NCBI RefSeq assembly: GCF_022811645.1
Contig: NZ_CP094534.1
Coordinates: forward strand, 4,898,001 to 4,962,000
From: Hymenobacter monticola
GTDB taxonomy: Bacteria > Bacteroidota > Bacteroidia > Cytophagales > Hymenobacteraceae
Direction: 5' to 3'
Length of the DNA stretch: 64,000 bases
The translations under genes and the position numbers were made by a program. Below, piece by piece: positions 1 through 8,300 of the stretch; the stretch's first letter is position 1; each line of letters opens with the position of its first letter. Under the pieces are notes generated by a model. It was not told where the DNA came from. It did no database searches and was given only the letters and a program-made list of their open reading frames with translations.

Positions 1-477
1 ACCACCTTCCGCCCCACCCTGGTCGATGTGCACGTTTACAAGCAGATTCACCGCGAAAGAGGCTGGCGCAGCTTCGACGTGCGCCTCGGTCTGCACCTGG
101 GCCAACTCGGCTACTTCAGTTACTTCGGCGACGGCGAATCGCGCGAAAGCACCCTACTCATGCCCGAGGTGATGGTGCGCCTGGGCCATCCGGACCTCCT
201 GTTTGGCCAGGCCGACTTTTGCTACGGGGCCGAGAACGTGCTGGGGGCTTACACCTCGCGCCTGGGGGTGGGCTCGGGCCTGGGCATGCGCAACGGGCCG
301 CAGCTGCTGGTGGGCTACGCGCACTCGCCGCACTACCCCACCCCCAGCATGGGCTTTGCCAGCGCCCTGCTGCGCCTGCCCAGCCACCCCAGCCTCAGCC
401 TGGAGCCCTACGTAGCCACCGATTTCGGCCGGCACAACAGCGTCAGCCTGAAGCTGAACTACCGCATTGGGCGCTAG
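1..477 (+). CDS. C-terminal part of an unidentified envelope-type protein (5' truncated by window edge)
   Basis: The frame is open from base 1 and stops at TAG 475-477, so the start lies upstream of the window and about 158 residues remain. Short alternating polar/hydrophobic strands separated by Gly/Ser/Asn-rich turns, with many aromatic residues, would fit strands of an outer-membrane barrel, but the last residues (LNYRIGR) lack a classic terminal aromatic and I recognise no family. A lipoprotein gene follows 56 bases downstream on the same strand. Codon use looks like that of the other GC-rich genes here. The reading frame is safe; the function is not known. Confidence 0.7.
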   Translation, partial: TTFRPTLVDVHVYKQIHRERGWRSFDVRLGLHLGQLGYFSYFGDGESRESTLLMPEVMVRLGHPDLLFGQADFCYGAENVLGAYTSRLGVGSGLGMRNGPQLLVGYAHSPHYPTPSMGFASALLRLPSHPSLSLEPYVATDFGRHNSVSLKLNYRIGR

Positions 478-533
478 ATGCCTCCCGCGCAATCAACTTT
501 TCATACCAATGCCTCATAAGCCCTTCCCGCGTC

Positions 534-1226
534 ATGAAATTATTGGTGCTTTTTATTCTGTCAGTTGTGGCAATGGGTCTGACAGCCTGCCAACTCTTTC
601 AAGAGCCCACAACCACCACCGTGTCCGGCACTATTCGCAATAAATATACCCAACAGCCCCTGGCGGGAGTACCGATACGGGTTCGCCTTTGGCACTACGG
701 CCTGGGAATGTCCTGGACCGATTCCATAGCCAGAACGCGCTCTGATGCGGCCGGGCACTACAGTGTCACATTCGATGCCACGGCCCGGAGCGGGACGTAT
801 CGCGTGGATTTTAAAGAGGCCCGTTACTTATGGGATTTAACCGACTACCGGGGCTTTGACAGTCACTCGTTTTTAGACGGCGCTTCATTTCCAGCAAAAC
901 AAGCCACTCAGGTTGATTTTGACGCCACTCCCTTCGTGCCGGTGCGCATTATCGTGGAAGCCGATAAGCAGGGCTCCTCCACGCTGACGGCTGATGCTTT
1001 TGCAAACGAGCAAGCCGGACAAAGCTATTTTCACCCCTTCACCTTGGTAGATACTGCCCGCACGATTTCCCGCGTCAGTGCTAACCGGGTTGCTTATTTC
1101 GTCCCTAACTGGCAGTATGATTTGGTGGTGTGGCGGTCGCCGGTTCCGCCGGCAAGCTTTGGTACTTGGGTACGGTTCAATCGGTTCGTAGGATATAACG
1201 ACACCACTGTCATCCGCCTCCACTAG
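534..1226 (+). CDS. Lipoprotein with carboxypeptidase-regulatory-like domain
   Basis: A 230-residue protein starting at ATG 534. The N-terminus is a lipoprotein signal with lipobox LTAC (Cys19), so it should be lipidated and envelope-anchored. Directly after it comes a segment starting VSGTIRNKYTQQPLAGVPIRV, cut here to its first half VSGTIRNKYTQQPLAG, typical of the beta-sandwich CarboxypepD_reg-like domains that Bacteroidota place at the N-terminus of surface proteins. The remaining 150 residues look all-beta and have no catalytic motif I can see. The frame is open further upstream, but the ATG at 534 is the only start that yields a signal peptide. It is convergent with topB, whose stop codon lies 4 bases away. 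GC content is lower than that of its neighbours. Confidence 0.75.
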   Translation: MKLLVLFILSVVAMGLTACQLFQEPTTTTVSGTIRNKYTQQPLAGVPIRVRLWHYGLGMSWTDSIARTRSDAAGHYSVTFDATARSGTYRVDFKEARYLWDLTDYRGFDSHSFLDGASFPAKQATQVDFDATPFVPVRIIVEADKQGSSTLTADAFANEQAGQSYFHPFTLVDTARTISRVSANRVAYFVPNWQYDLVVWRSPVPPASFGTWVRFNRFVGYNDTTVIRLH

Positions 1227-1229
1227 CCG

Positions 1230-3815
1230 CTACCCAAACACCGGCACCACGCGCCCGTCTTCCACCTTCAGCGCGGCGTCGTACTTCTTGCCGGTTTTGG
1301 CCGAGATGAAGCCCTTGATGACGCTGGTTTCGCCCTTGCGCAACAACTGTTTGAGCTGGGTTTCGGTGAGCTGCTTGCCGCCCCACTCGAAGGCCACCCG
1401 AAACTGGCAGTCTTCGCGGAAGCGCGAGCAGCCGTAGGCCGCCTTGCCCTTGAGCATGGTGCCCAGCTTGCACACCGGGCACGGAATCAGGCCCGAGTCG
1501 GGCGCGGCGCCCGGCTTGGGCTCGGCCACTTGCAGCAGCATGGGCTGGAAACTGGTATCGAGGCCAATGGCGGCGTCGAACTTCTGGCCGTCGGCCCCAA
1601 CGAAGCCTTTCATCACGGGCGTGCGGCCTTTGGCCAGCAGGGCCTTCACCTGCGGGTCGCTCAGCTTTTTGCCGTGCACCTCGGCCGGCAGGCGAAAGGT
1701 GCAGCCCTCGCGGAAGCGCACGCAGCCAAAGGCCGTTTTGCCGCGCACCACATGGCCGGTTTTGCAGGCCGGGCAGTAGCCCAGGCCGTTGGCGCCGGGC
1801 AGCGTGGCCGGGCCGTGGGGCGTGGCGGGGCGGCCACCGGTCATGCCGGCTGGCACCTTGCTGCCGCCCGCCGCGGCCGAATTTTTCGCCTGCTGCACGG
1901 CCAGCTCGGCGCTGCCCGAGGTCACCATGCGGCCACGGCCATCGTTCTTCACCTCGGCCACCATCTCCTGCACCAGGCCCGACAACTCGCCCAAAAAGCC
2001 CTCCGACGACAGCTCGCCGCGCTCAATCTGGCGCAGCTTATGCTCCCACTGGCCCGTGAGTTCCGCCGATTTCAGGGTGGGGTTGCGGATAAGGCCAATG
2101 AGCTCCACGCCGGTGGGCGTGGGCACGATGCGCTTTTTCTCGCGCCGGATGTAGTTGCGCTTGAACAGTGTTTCGATGATGGCGGCGCGGGTGCTGGGGC
2201 GGCCGATACCGTTTTCCTTCATGGCCTGGCGCAGCTCCTCGTCGTCGATGTTGCGGCCGGCGGTTTCCATGCCGCGCAGCAGCGTGGCCTCGGTGTAGTC
2301 CTTGGGCGGCTGGGTCATCTTGCTTTCCAGGCGCGGCTCGTGCGGGCCGCTTTCGCCCTTCACGAAGTTGGGCAGCACCGTCGATACCGCGTCGTCATCA
2401 GCCTCGGCCGCCGCACCGGCGGCACCCGGGGCGGGTGCCGGTTTGGGGGCCGCCTGCTGGGTGGGGTCGCCGTACACCACGCGCCAGCCGGGGTTCAGAA
2501 TCTGGCGACCGCGCACGCGGAACGGGCGCTCGGCGGCTTCGGCCAGCACGGTGGTGTTGCTCACCTCACAGTCGGGGTAGAAGGCGGCGATGAAGCGGCG
2601 CGCGATGATGTCGTACACGCTGGTTTCCATGCCGCCCCCGGGGCCGGCCGCGCCGGTCGGGATGATGGCGTGGTGGTCGGTGACTTTGTTGTTGTTGAAG
2701 ACCTTGGGCGTCTTCGGAATCTTGGTGGCCAGCAGCGGCTTGGTCAGCGCGTCGTAGCCGATGCCGCGCAGAATGCCGGGGATTTTAGCATACTGGTCAT
2801 CGGGCAGAAAGGTGGTGTCGACGCGCGGGTAGCTTACGGCCTTTTTCTCGTACAGCGCCTGAACGATTTTGAGCGTGTCCTCGGCTGACAAGCCCAACTG
2901 GTTGTTGCACTGCACTTGCAGCGAGGTCAAATCGAACAAGCGCGGCGGGGATTCGCGGCCTTTCTTAATCTCCACGTCCGTGACGCGCAGCGGGGCCGGG
3001 CGCACCGCTTCCAGCGCTTCTTTTGCTTCCTCCTCGGTCACGAAGTAGCCCAGGGCGCGCAGGCGGCTCTTGGTATCGGGCGCGGCGTCGGCATCTTTGG
3101 CCTTGTCGGGCGCGGCCATGTGGCTGAACAGGGTGCCGCGGTACTCGGTCTTCAGCACCCAATATGGCTCGGGCCGGAAGTTCTGAATTTCGTGCCAGCG
3201 CTCCACCAGCAGGGCCAGCGTGGGCGTTTGCACGCGGCCGATGCTCAGCAGCTGCTTGTCCTGGTAGGTGGTGTACTTGAGGGTGAAGAGGCGCGTGGCG
3301 TTGAGGCCCAGCAGCCAGTCGCCCACGGCGCGGCTTTTGCCGGCCTGATAGAGTGAGTCGAACTCCTTGGCGTCGCGCAGGTTGGCAAAGCCTTGGCGGA
3401 TAGCCTCTTCCGTTAGCGAGGAAATCCAGAGACGCTTCACCGGCTTGCGGCACTTGGCCTCCTGCAGCACCCAGCGCTGAATCACCTCCCCTTCCTGCCC
3501 GGCGTCGCCGCAGTTGATGACTTCGGTGGCTTCGTCGACCAGCTTTTTAATGGTATTGAACTGGTTGACGACGCCCGCGTCGCGGCGCATGAGCTTGATG
3601 CCGAATTTGTCCGGAATCATGGGCAGGTTGTGCAGGCTCCAGCGCTTCCACTCGGGCTGGTAGTCGTCGGGCTCCTTAAGCTGGCAGAAGTGGCCGAAAG
3701 TCCAGGTCACCTGGTAGCCGTTGCCTTCCATGTAGCCGTCCATGCGGCGGGTGGCGCCCAGCACGTTGGCAATTTCACGGGCGACGCTGGGCTTCTCGGC
3801 AATGCAAACTATCAC
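1230..3815 (-). CDS. topB: DNA topoisomerase III
   Basis: An 861-residue type IA topoisomerase that relaxes and decatenates DNA through a 5'-phosphotyrosine intermediate. The N-terminal Toprim domain shows IAEKPSVA (Glu7) and the acidic motif GDAGQEGE at about 103-110. The strand-passage core carries SIGRVQTPTL (191-200) and the catalytic tyrosine in SYPRVD (Tyr329). The C-terminus holds two copies of a zinc-ribbon-like Toprim-associated repeat, starting CPACKTG (about 681) and CPVCKLG (about 779), each with a further Cys pair in the pattern GCxRFRExCxF. The start is GTG at 3815; no better ATG precedes the conserved VCIAEKPS. Length and domain order fit Bacteroidota TopB. It is not in an obvious operon. 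Confidence 0.96.
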   Translation of the reverse strand: MIVCIAEKPSVAREIANVLGATRRMDGYMEGNGYQVTWTFGHFCQLKEPDDYQPEWKRWSLHNLPMIPDKFGIKLMRRDAGVVNQFNTIKKLVDEATEVINCGDAGQEGEVIQRWVLQEAKCRKPVKRLWISSLTEEAIRQGFANLRDAKEFDSLYQAGKSRAVGDWLLGLNATRLFTLKYTTYQDKQLLSIGRVQTPTLALLVERWHEIQNFRPEPYWVLKTEYRGTLFSHMAAPDKAKDADAAPDTKSRLRALGYFVTEEEAKEALEAVRPAPLRVTDVEIKKGRESPPRLFDLTSLQVQCNNQLGLSAEDTLKIVQALYEKKAVSYPRVDTTFLPDDQYAKIPGILRGIGYDALTKPLLATKIPKTPKVFNNNKVTDHHAIIPTGAAGPGGGMETSVYDIIARRFIAAFYPDCEVSNTTVLAEAAERPFRVRGRQILNPGWRVVYGDPTQQAAPKPAPAPGAAGAAAEADDDAVSTVLPNFVKGESGPHEPRLESKMTQPPKDYTEATLLRGMETAGRNIDDEELRQAMKENGIGRPSTRAAIIETLFKRNYIRREKKRIVPTPTGVELIGLIRNPTLKSAELTGQWEHKLRQIERGELSSEGFLGELSGLVQEMVAEVKNDGRGRMVTSGSAELAVQQAKNSAAAGGSKVPAGMTGGRPATPHGPATLPGANGLGYCPACKTGHVVRGKTAFGCVRFREGCTFRLPAEVHGKKLSDPQVKALLAKGRTPVMKGFVGADGQKFDAAIGLDTSFQPMLLQVAEPKPGAAPDSGLIPCPVCKLGTMLKGKAAYGCSRFREDCQFRVAFEWGGKQLTETQLKQLLRKGETSVIKGFISAKTGKKYDAALKVEDGRVVPVFG

Positions 3816-3917
3816 GGAATTCTCGGTTGATTTAGGGGCTGCGCCGACGGGTTTTCGGCGTGGAGAATCAACAAAAGTAACCGGAGAAAAGGTCGCTGTA
3901 ACGCAGGGCGACTCTAT

Positions 3918-4547
3918 TTACTTAGGCAGCTGGTATCGGTTTCGATAATAGAGCCCAATCATTATCCAAATCACGGCCAATCCTTTATAAATCCCAACTA
4001 CATAATGCCCGGCGAGGGTAGCCATATCCTCGGAAACCAGCTTGCGATAACCGCCCTGAATAGCAATGCCTAGCGCAAACAACAAGGCCGCCAGTGTGAC
4101 AATGGCCACCATATTGGGATTTTCAGTAAACGTTCGAAAGCCTTGGTACTCCACCAGCCAGACTATCGCTAAAATCAGGACGTCGGCAATGGTATAGCTC
4201 ATCTGACTGGTCAGGCCATCAGCCAAGTTACCATTGAGCATCAGCGTGAGCACGAACATGAGTAGCAGTGGGCCTCGCGACACGGTGAACTCGCTCCGCT
4301 GGTCCAGAATAGTGTCCTTGCTTGTGCTGCCCAACAACTGTTCGCCAATGCTTTGAAAACGCCAGCGGCTGCGGGTAAGCTGATACCCCAACACCACCAA
4401 AAAAGCGCCCAATACTGCTACTACCGGAATCTCGATGGCAATAGGGCCGGCGGCTGCCACCACCGCTATTAGCACCACCGCAAGTAAAGAGGTTAAGAAG
4501 TAGTAATTGACGAGCAAGACAAAAACGTGGCTTAGGAACTTACGCAT
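3918..4547 (-). CDS. Six-helix membrane protein of unknown function
   Basis: A 209-residue integral membrane protein starting at ATG 4547. Hydrophobic helices are visible at roughly 14-33, 37-55, 93-106, 118-134, 146-164 and 181-201, with a basic loop LTRSRWRF after the second. I recognise no family signature. Its GC content is visibly lower than topB, which lies 102 bases downstream on the same strand. It is divergent from yjbQ. The reading frame is well supported by the hydrophobic periodicity and length; no function can be given. Confidence 0.7.
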   Translation of the reverse strand: MRKFLSHVFVLLVNYYFLTSLLAVVLIAVVAAAGPIAIEIPVVAVLGAFLVVLGYQLTRSRWRFQSIGEQLLGSTSKDTILDQRSEFTVSRGPLLLMFVLTLMLNGNLADGLTSQMSYTIADVLILAIVWLVEYQGFRTFTENPNMVAIVTLAALLFALGIAIQGGYRKLVSEDMATLAGHYVVGIYKGLAVIWIMIGLYYRNRYQLPK

Positions 4548-4722
4548 GCGGCAAAGTACCGAACAGGACCCGCAAACTTGGTTACGTGTGCCGTCCGGCT
4601 CTGCAATCGATATTCACCGCGATGCATCAGCCCCAAAGGCTGCGGCTTATAATGTTCGGCGGTGCACCAATTGTCGAGCAAGCCACGTGTATGCCATTCA
4701 AGCACTTTCTTCCGATTGCATT

Positions 4723-5142
4723 ATGATATACCAAAAGCACTTCCAACTGCCGGCCCTGCGGCGCGGCTTCCACCTCATCACCGAACAGGTGCTGCGCGAG
4801 CTGCCGGAGCTGGCGCGCGTGCGGGCCGGCCTGCTGCACGTGTTTATTCAGCACACCTCGGCCAGCCTGTGCCTCAACGAGAACGCCGACCCCACGGTGC
4901 GGCACGACTTCGAGCAGTTCTTCCACCGCCTGGCGCCGGAGAATGCGCCCTATTTCCGCCACAACTCCGAAGGCTCCGATGACATGCCGGCCCACCTCAA
5001 AGCGGCGCTGTTGGGCAGCAGCGTCAGCATCCCGGTCGCGAACGGCCGGCTGGCGCTGGGCACCTGGCAGGGCATTTACCTAGGCGAGCACCGGGAGCAC
5101 GGCGGCCGTCGCTCAATCATGCTCACGCTGATGGGTGACTAA
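4723..5142 (+). CDS. yjbQ: YjbQ/UPF0047 family protein (secondary thiamine-phosphate synthase type)
   Basis: A 139-residue protein of the YjbQ family, small soluble enzymes for which a weak thiamine-phosphate synthase activity is known. The family core is clear: LLHVFIQHTSASLCLNE (about 37-53) followed by ADPTV, and near the C-terminus TWQGIYLGEHR, which carry the conserved His/Glu metal-site residues. The frame is open upstream of 4723, but the ATG there gives the standard family length and begins with the usual IYQKHFQL strand. It stands alone between a divergent membrane protein and the large secreted protein. The physiological role is not settled for the family. Confidence 0.9.
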   Translation: MIYQKHFQLPALRRGFHLITEQVLRELPELARVRAGLLHVFIQHTSASLCLNENADPTVRHDFEQFFHRLAPENAPYFRHNSEGSDDMPAHLKAALLGSSVSIPVANGRLALGTWQGIYLGEHREHGGRRSIMLTLMGD

Positions 5143-5383
5143 AACGGGGGATGTGTGCTGCTACCGGGCCTGGATAGATGTTTCCAACGCTCATGGAAGC
5201 CGCTGCGATGCAAGGGCTTAAAGCCTTGGCAGGGACATTCATTCGCAGAAAATTTATCTTTTCAAATGCTATGTATACATCAAGCCCATTTTGTGCATAG
5301 CTTTCCGACGTTTCTTTCCATCCACCACCCCTAAAGCTTATTCTTTCACCCATTTACCCCTTTTTCCCCTTCATCCATTCTTT

Positions 5384-8300
5384 ATGCTAAAACCTTTTAC
5401 CGCTTTATCCAGGCTGGCGCTGCTGGCGCTGGCTGGGGCGTTTGCCCAGCCGTCGTGGGGGCAAACGTACACCCCGGTGGCCCTGACCGGGTTCACCCAC
5501 GACATCATCGCCAACGGCCCCGGGGCCGTGAGCGCCAGCACCACCGCCGACATCGACGGGGCGGCGGCCACCGGCGGTACCGGCTACACCCTGATGGCCC
5601 AGGACTACGTGGGCCCGGGCGGCCAGGTGCCCAACACCGCCACCTACCCCGCGTCGACACACCCGGCCCTGGAAAACAGTGGCCTGATTACCAGCGCGCT
5701 CAACAGCGCCATTACCTACCAGTTGGCTTCGTATTCGGCCAATAACGCGCTGCGGCTATACGGAGCCAATGCCTCGGGCACGCTGTCGTTTGCCACGCCC
5801 CGGGCAGCTTCGGAACTGTACGTTATTGGAACTTCGGGCAACGCCAACAGCACGCTTGATGTCACCGTCAACTTTGCCGATGGCAGCAGCCAGCTCTTTT
5901 CGGGCCAGGTGATTGCCGACTGGTTTGCCTCCGGCCAGCCCAACGTGGTGCGCGAAAAGCTGGGTCGCGTGAGCCGCGGCGACAACACGGTGCAGTACAC
6001 CGGCACGCCCGTGGGCCCGCGCTTTTATCAGCTGAAGCTGGTGCTGAACGCGGCTAATGTGACGAAAAACATCACCGGCGTCTCCTTTACGAAGGCGGCC
6101 GCGGCCGGCAACACCGTGCTGCTGGCCGTGACGGCCGGCGTGCTTCCGGTGTGCGCGGCAGCACCCACGGGCCTGACAGCGGCTGCTACCACCACCAGCG
6201 GCGGCACCACGGCCCTGACGACGGCCTGCTCTTCTACCAGCATTTACCTGTCGGTGGGCGGGGTGCCGGCCAATGCGGGCTACACCTACCAGTGGCAGTC
6301 TTCTGCCAACGGCACCACGTACACCGACATCAGCGGTGCCACCAGCCCCACCTACACGGCCACGGGCCAAACGGCGGCCACTTACTACCGGGCGCGTGTA
6401 ACCTGCCTGTACGACGGCACCGGTGGCACGGCGGTGTCTTCGGCACCCGTGCAGGTGGCCCAAACGGCTTTCGATAACTGCTACTGCACGCCCAGCAGCA
6501 GCAGCGGCTGCGGCACCTATGCCCAACTGCTGAAGGTAGAAATACCCGGCACCACGCTGTCGAACACCTCCACCTGCGCCGCTTCGCCCTACTACACCAA
6601 CTACACTACGGGCGCTGCCACCACAGCCACGCTCAGCCCCGGCGCCAGCTACCCCATGTCCATTACGCTGGGGCGCTACACCAAGGCCGGCCTCTGGATT
6701 GATTACGACCACAGCGGCACCTTCGACGCCTCGGAATACCTGGTGGTCGGCACCAATTCGACGAACACCTCGGGCAGCACCGCCACCGTGACTCCTACGC
6801 TGGTCATTCCGGCCACGGCCCTGACGGGCACGACCCGCATGCGGGTGCGCACCCAATACTTCCTGGCTTCGACCACCTACCCGCTGGACGGCACCAGCGC
6901 CTGCATCAGCACCACGTACGGCGAAACCGAGGACTACACCATCACCATCGCGCCTTCCACGGCTTGCACAGGCACGCCGCCGGCCATCACCGCCACGGCT
7001 TCGGCCGGCACGGTGTGCAGCGGCACGGCTTTCACGCTCACGGCCACCGGGCCGGCCGCCGGCACCACCGGCCTCTCCTACCAGTTCCAGAGCAGCCCGG
7101 CCGGCGCTAATACCTTTACTAACCTGGGCGCGGCGCAAACGGCCGGCATCTACTCGGTAGCCAGCCAGACGGCCGCCACCGACTACCGCGTGATTGTAAC
7201 CTGCACGGCCAGCGGCCAGTCGGTTACGTCGGGCGTGGCCGCCGTGGCGCAGAGCCCCTTCTTAAACTGCTACTGCACGCCGGTAACCTCGGGCACCGGC
7301 ACCGACGGCGTCACCAACGTGACGCTGGCCCCCCTGGTTAGCGCTTCTTCGGCTACCAACACCTCGCCCTACTACACGGACTACTCCGCTTCGCAAACGG
7401 CCGGCACGCTCCAGATTCCGACCCTCTTCCAGGGCGGTACCGCGTCGGTTTCGGTCACGATGGGCTCCGATGGCACGCAGTACAGCGGCGTGTGGATTGA
7501 TTTCGACCGCAGCGGCACCTTCGATGCCAGCGAGTTCTTCACGCTGGGCACCAGTGCCGGTGCCAACGGCACCTCGGTGATTCCGGTCACCATCCCGGCC
7601 GGGGCCCTGACGGGCCAAACCAAAATGCGCGTGCGCGGCGGCAACGACCTGGTGCTGCTGGCCTCGCAGTCGTGCACGGCCGCTTCCAGCGCTACCAACT
7701 ACGGCGAAGTGGAAGACTACCTGGTGAACATTGCCGCCCCGGTGGCCTGCACGGGCACCCCGCCCACAGCCACGGCCACGGCTTCGGCCACTACGGTATG
7801 CAGCGGCACCGGCTTCACCCTAAATGCCACGGGCATTGCCGCTGGCACCACGGGCCTGAGCTACCAGTGGCAGAGCAGCCCGGCCGGCGCCAACACCTTC
7901 ACTAACCTGGGCACGGCCCAGGCCACGGCGGGCTATTCCATCGCCAGCCAGACGGCGGCCTCCGACTACCGCCTGGTGGTAACCTGCACGGCCAGCGGCC
8001 AGTCGGCTACTTCGAGCGTGGTAGCCGTGGCCCAGAATTCGTTCCTGACCTGCTACTGCACGGTGGTGAGCACCGGCACCAACGAGTACATCAAAAGCGT
8101 GACGCTGCCCGGCACGCCCGGCTTCACCAACGCCACCAACGCCAACTCGACCAGCGGCTACGGCGACTTCACGGCCAGCACCGCCAACACCACCACGCTG
8201 GTGCAGGGCGTGACCTACACCAACGGCGCCAGCTTCATCGTGCGCTCGAACAACGCCAACTCGCAGGGCGGCCTCTGGATTGACTACGACCACAGCGGCA

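Noticed and set aside
1230..3815. Long plus-strand frames antisense to topB (for example 1530-2888)
   Set aside because: Gly/Ala/Arg/His-rich shadows of a high-GC gene; topB motifs fix the coding strand.
5143..5383. Terminator or promoter between yjbQ and the secreted-protein gene
   Set aside because: Only weak short inverted matches (AAGG..CCTT, TTCC..GGAA) and no TAnnTTTG box were found.
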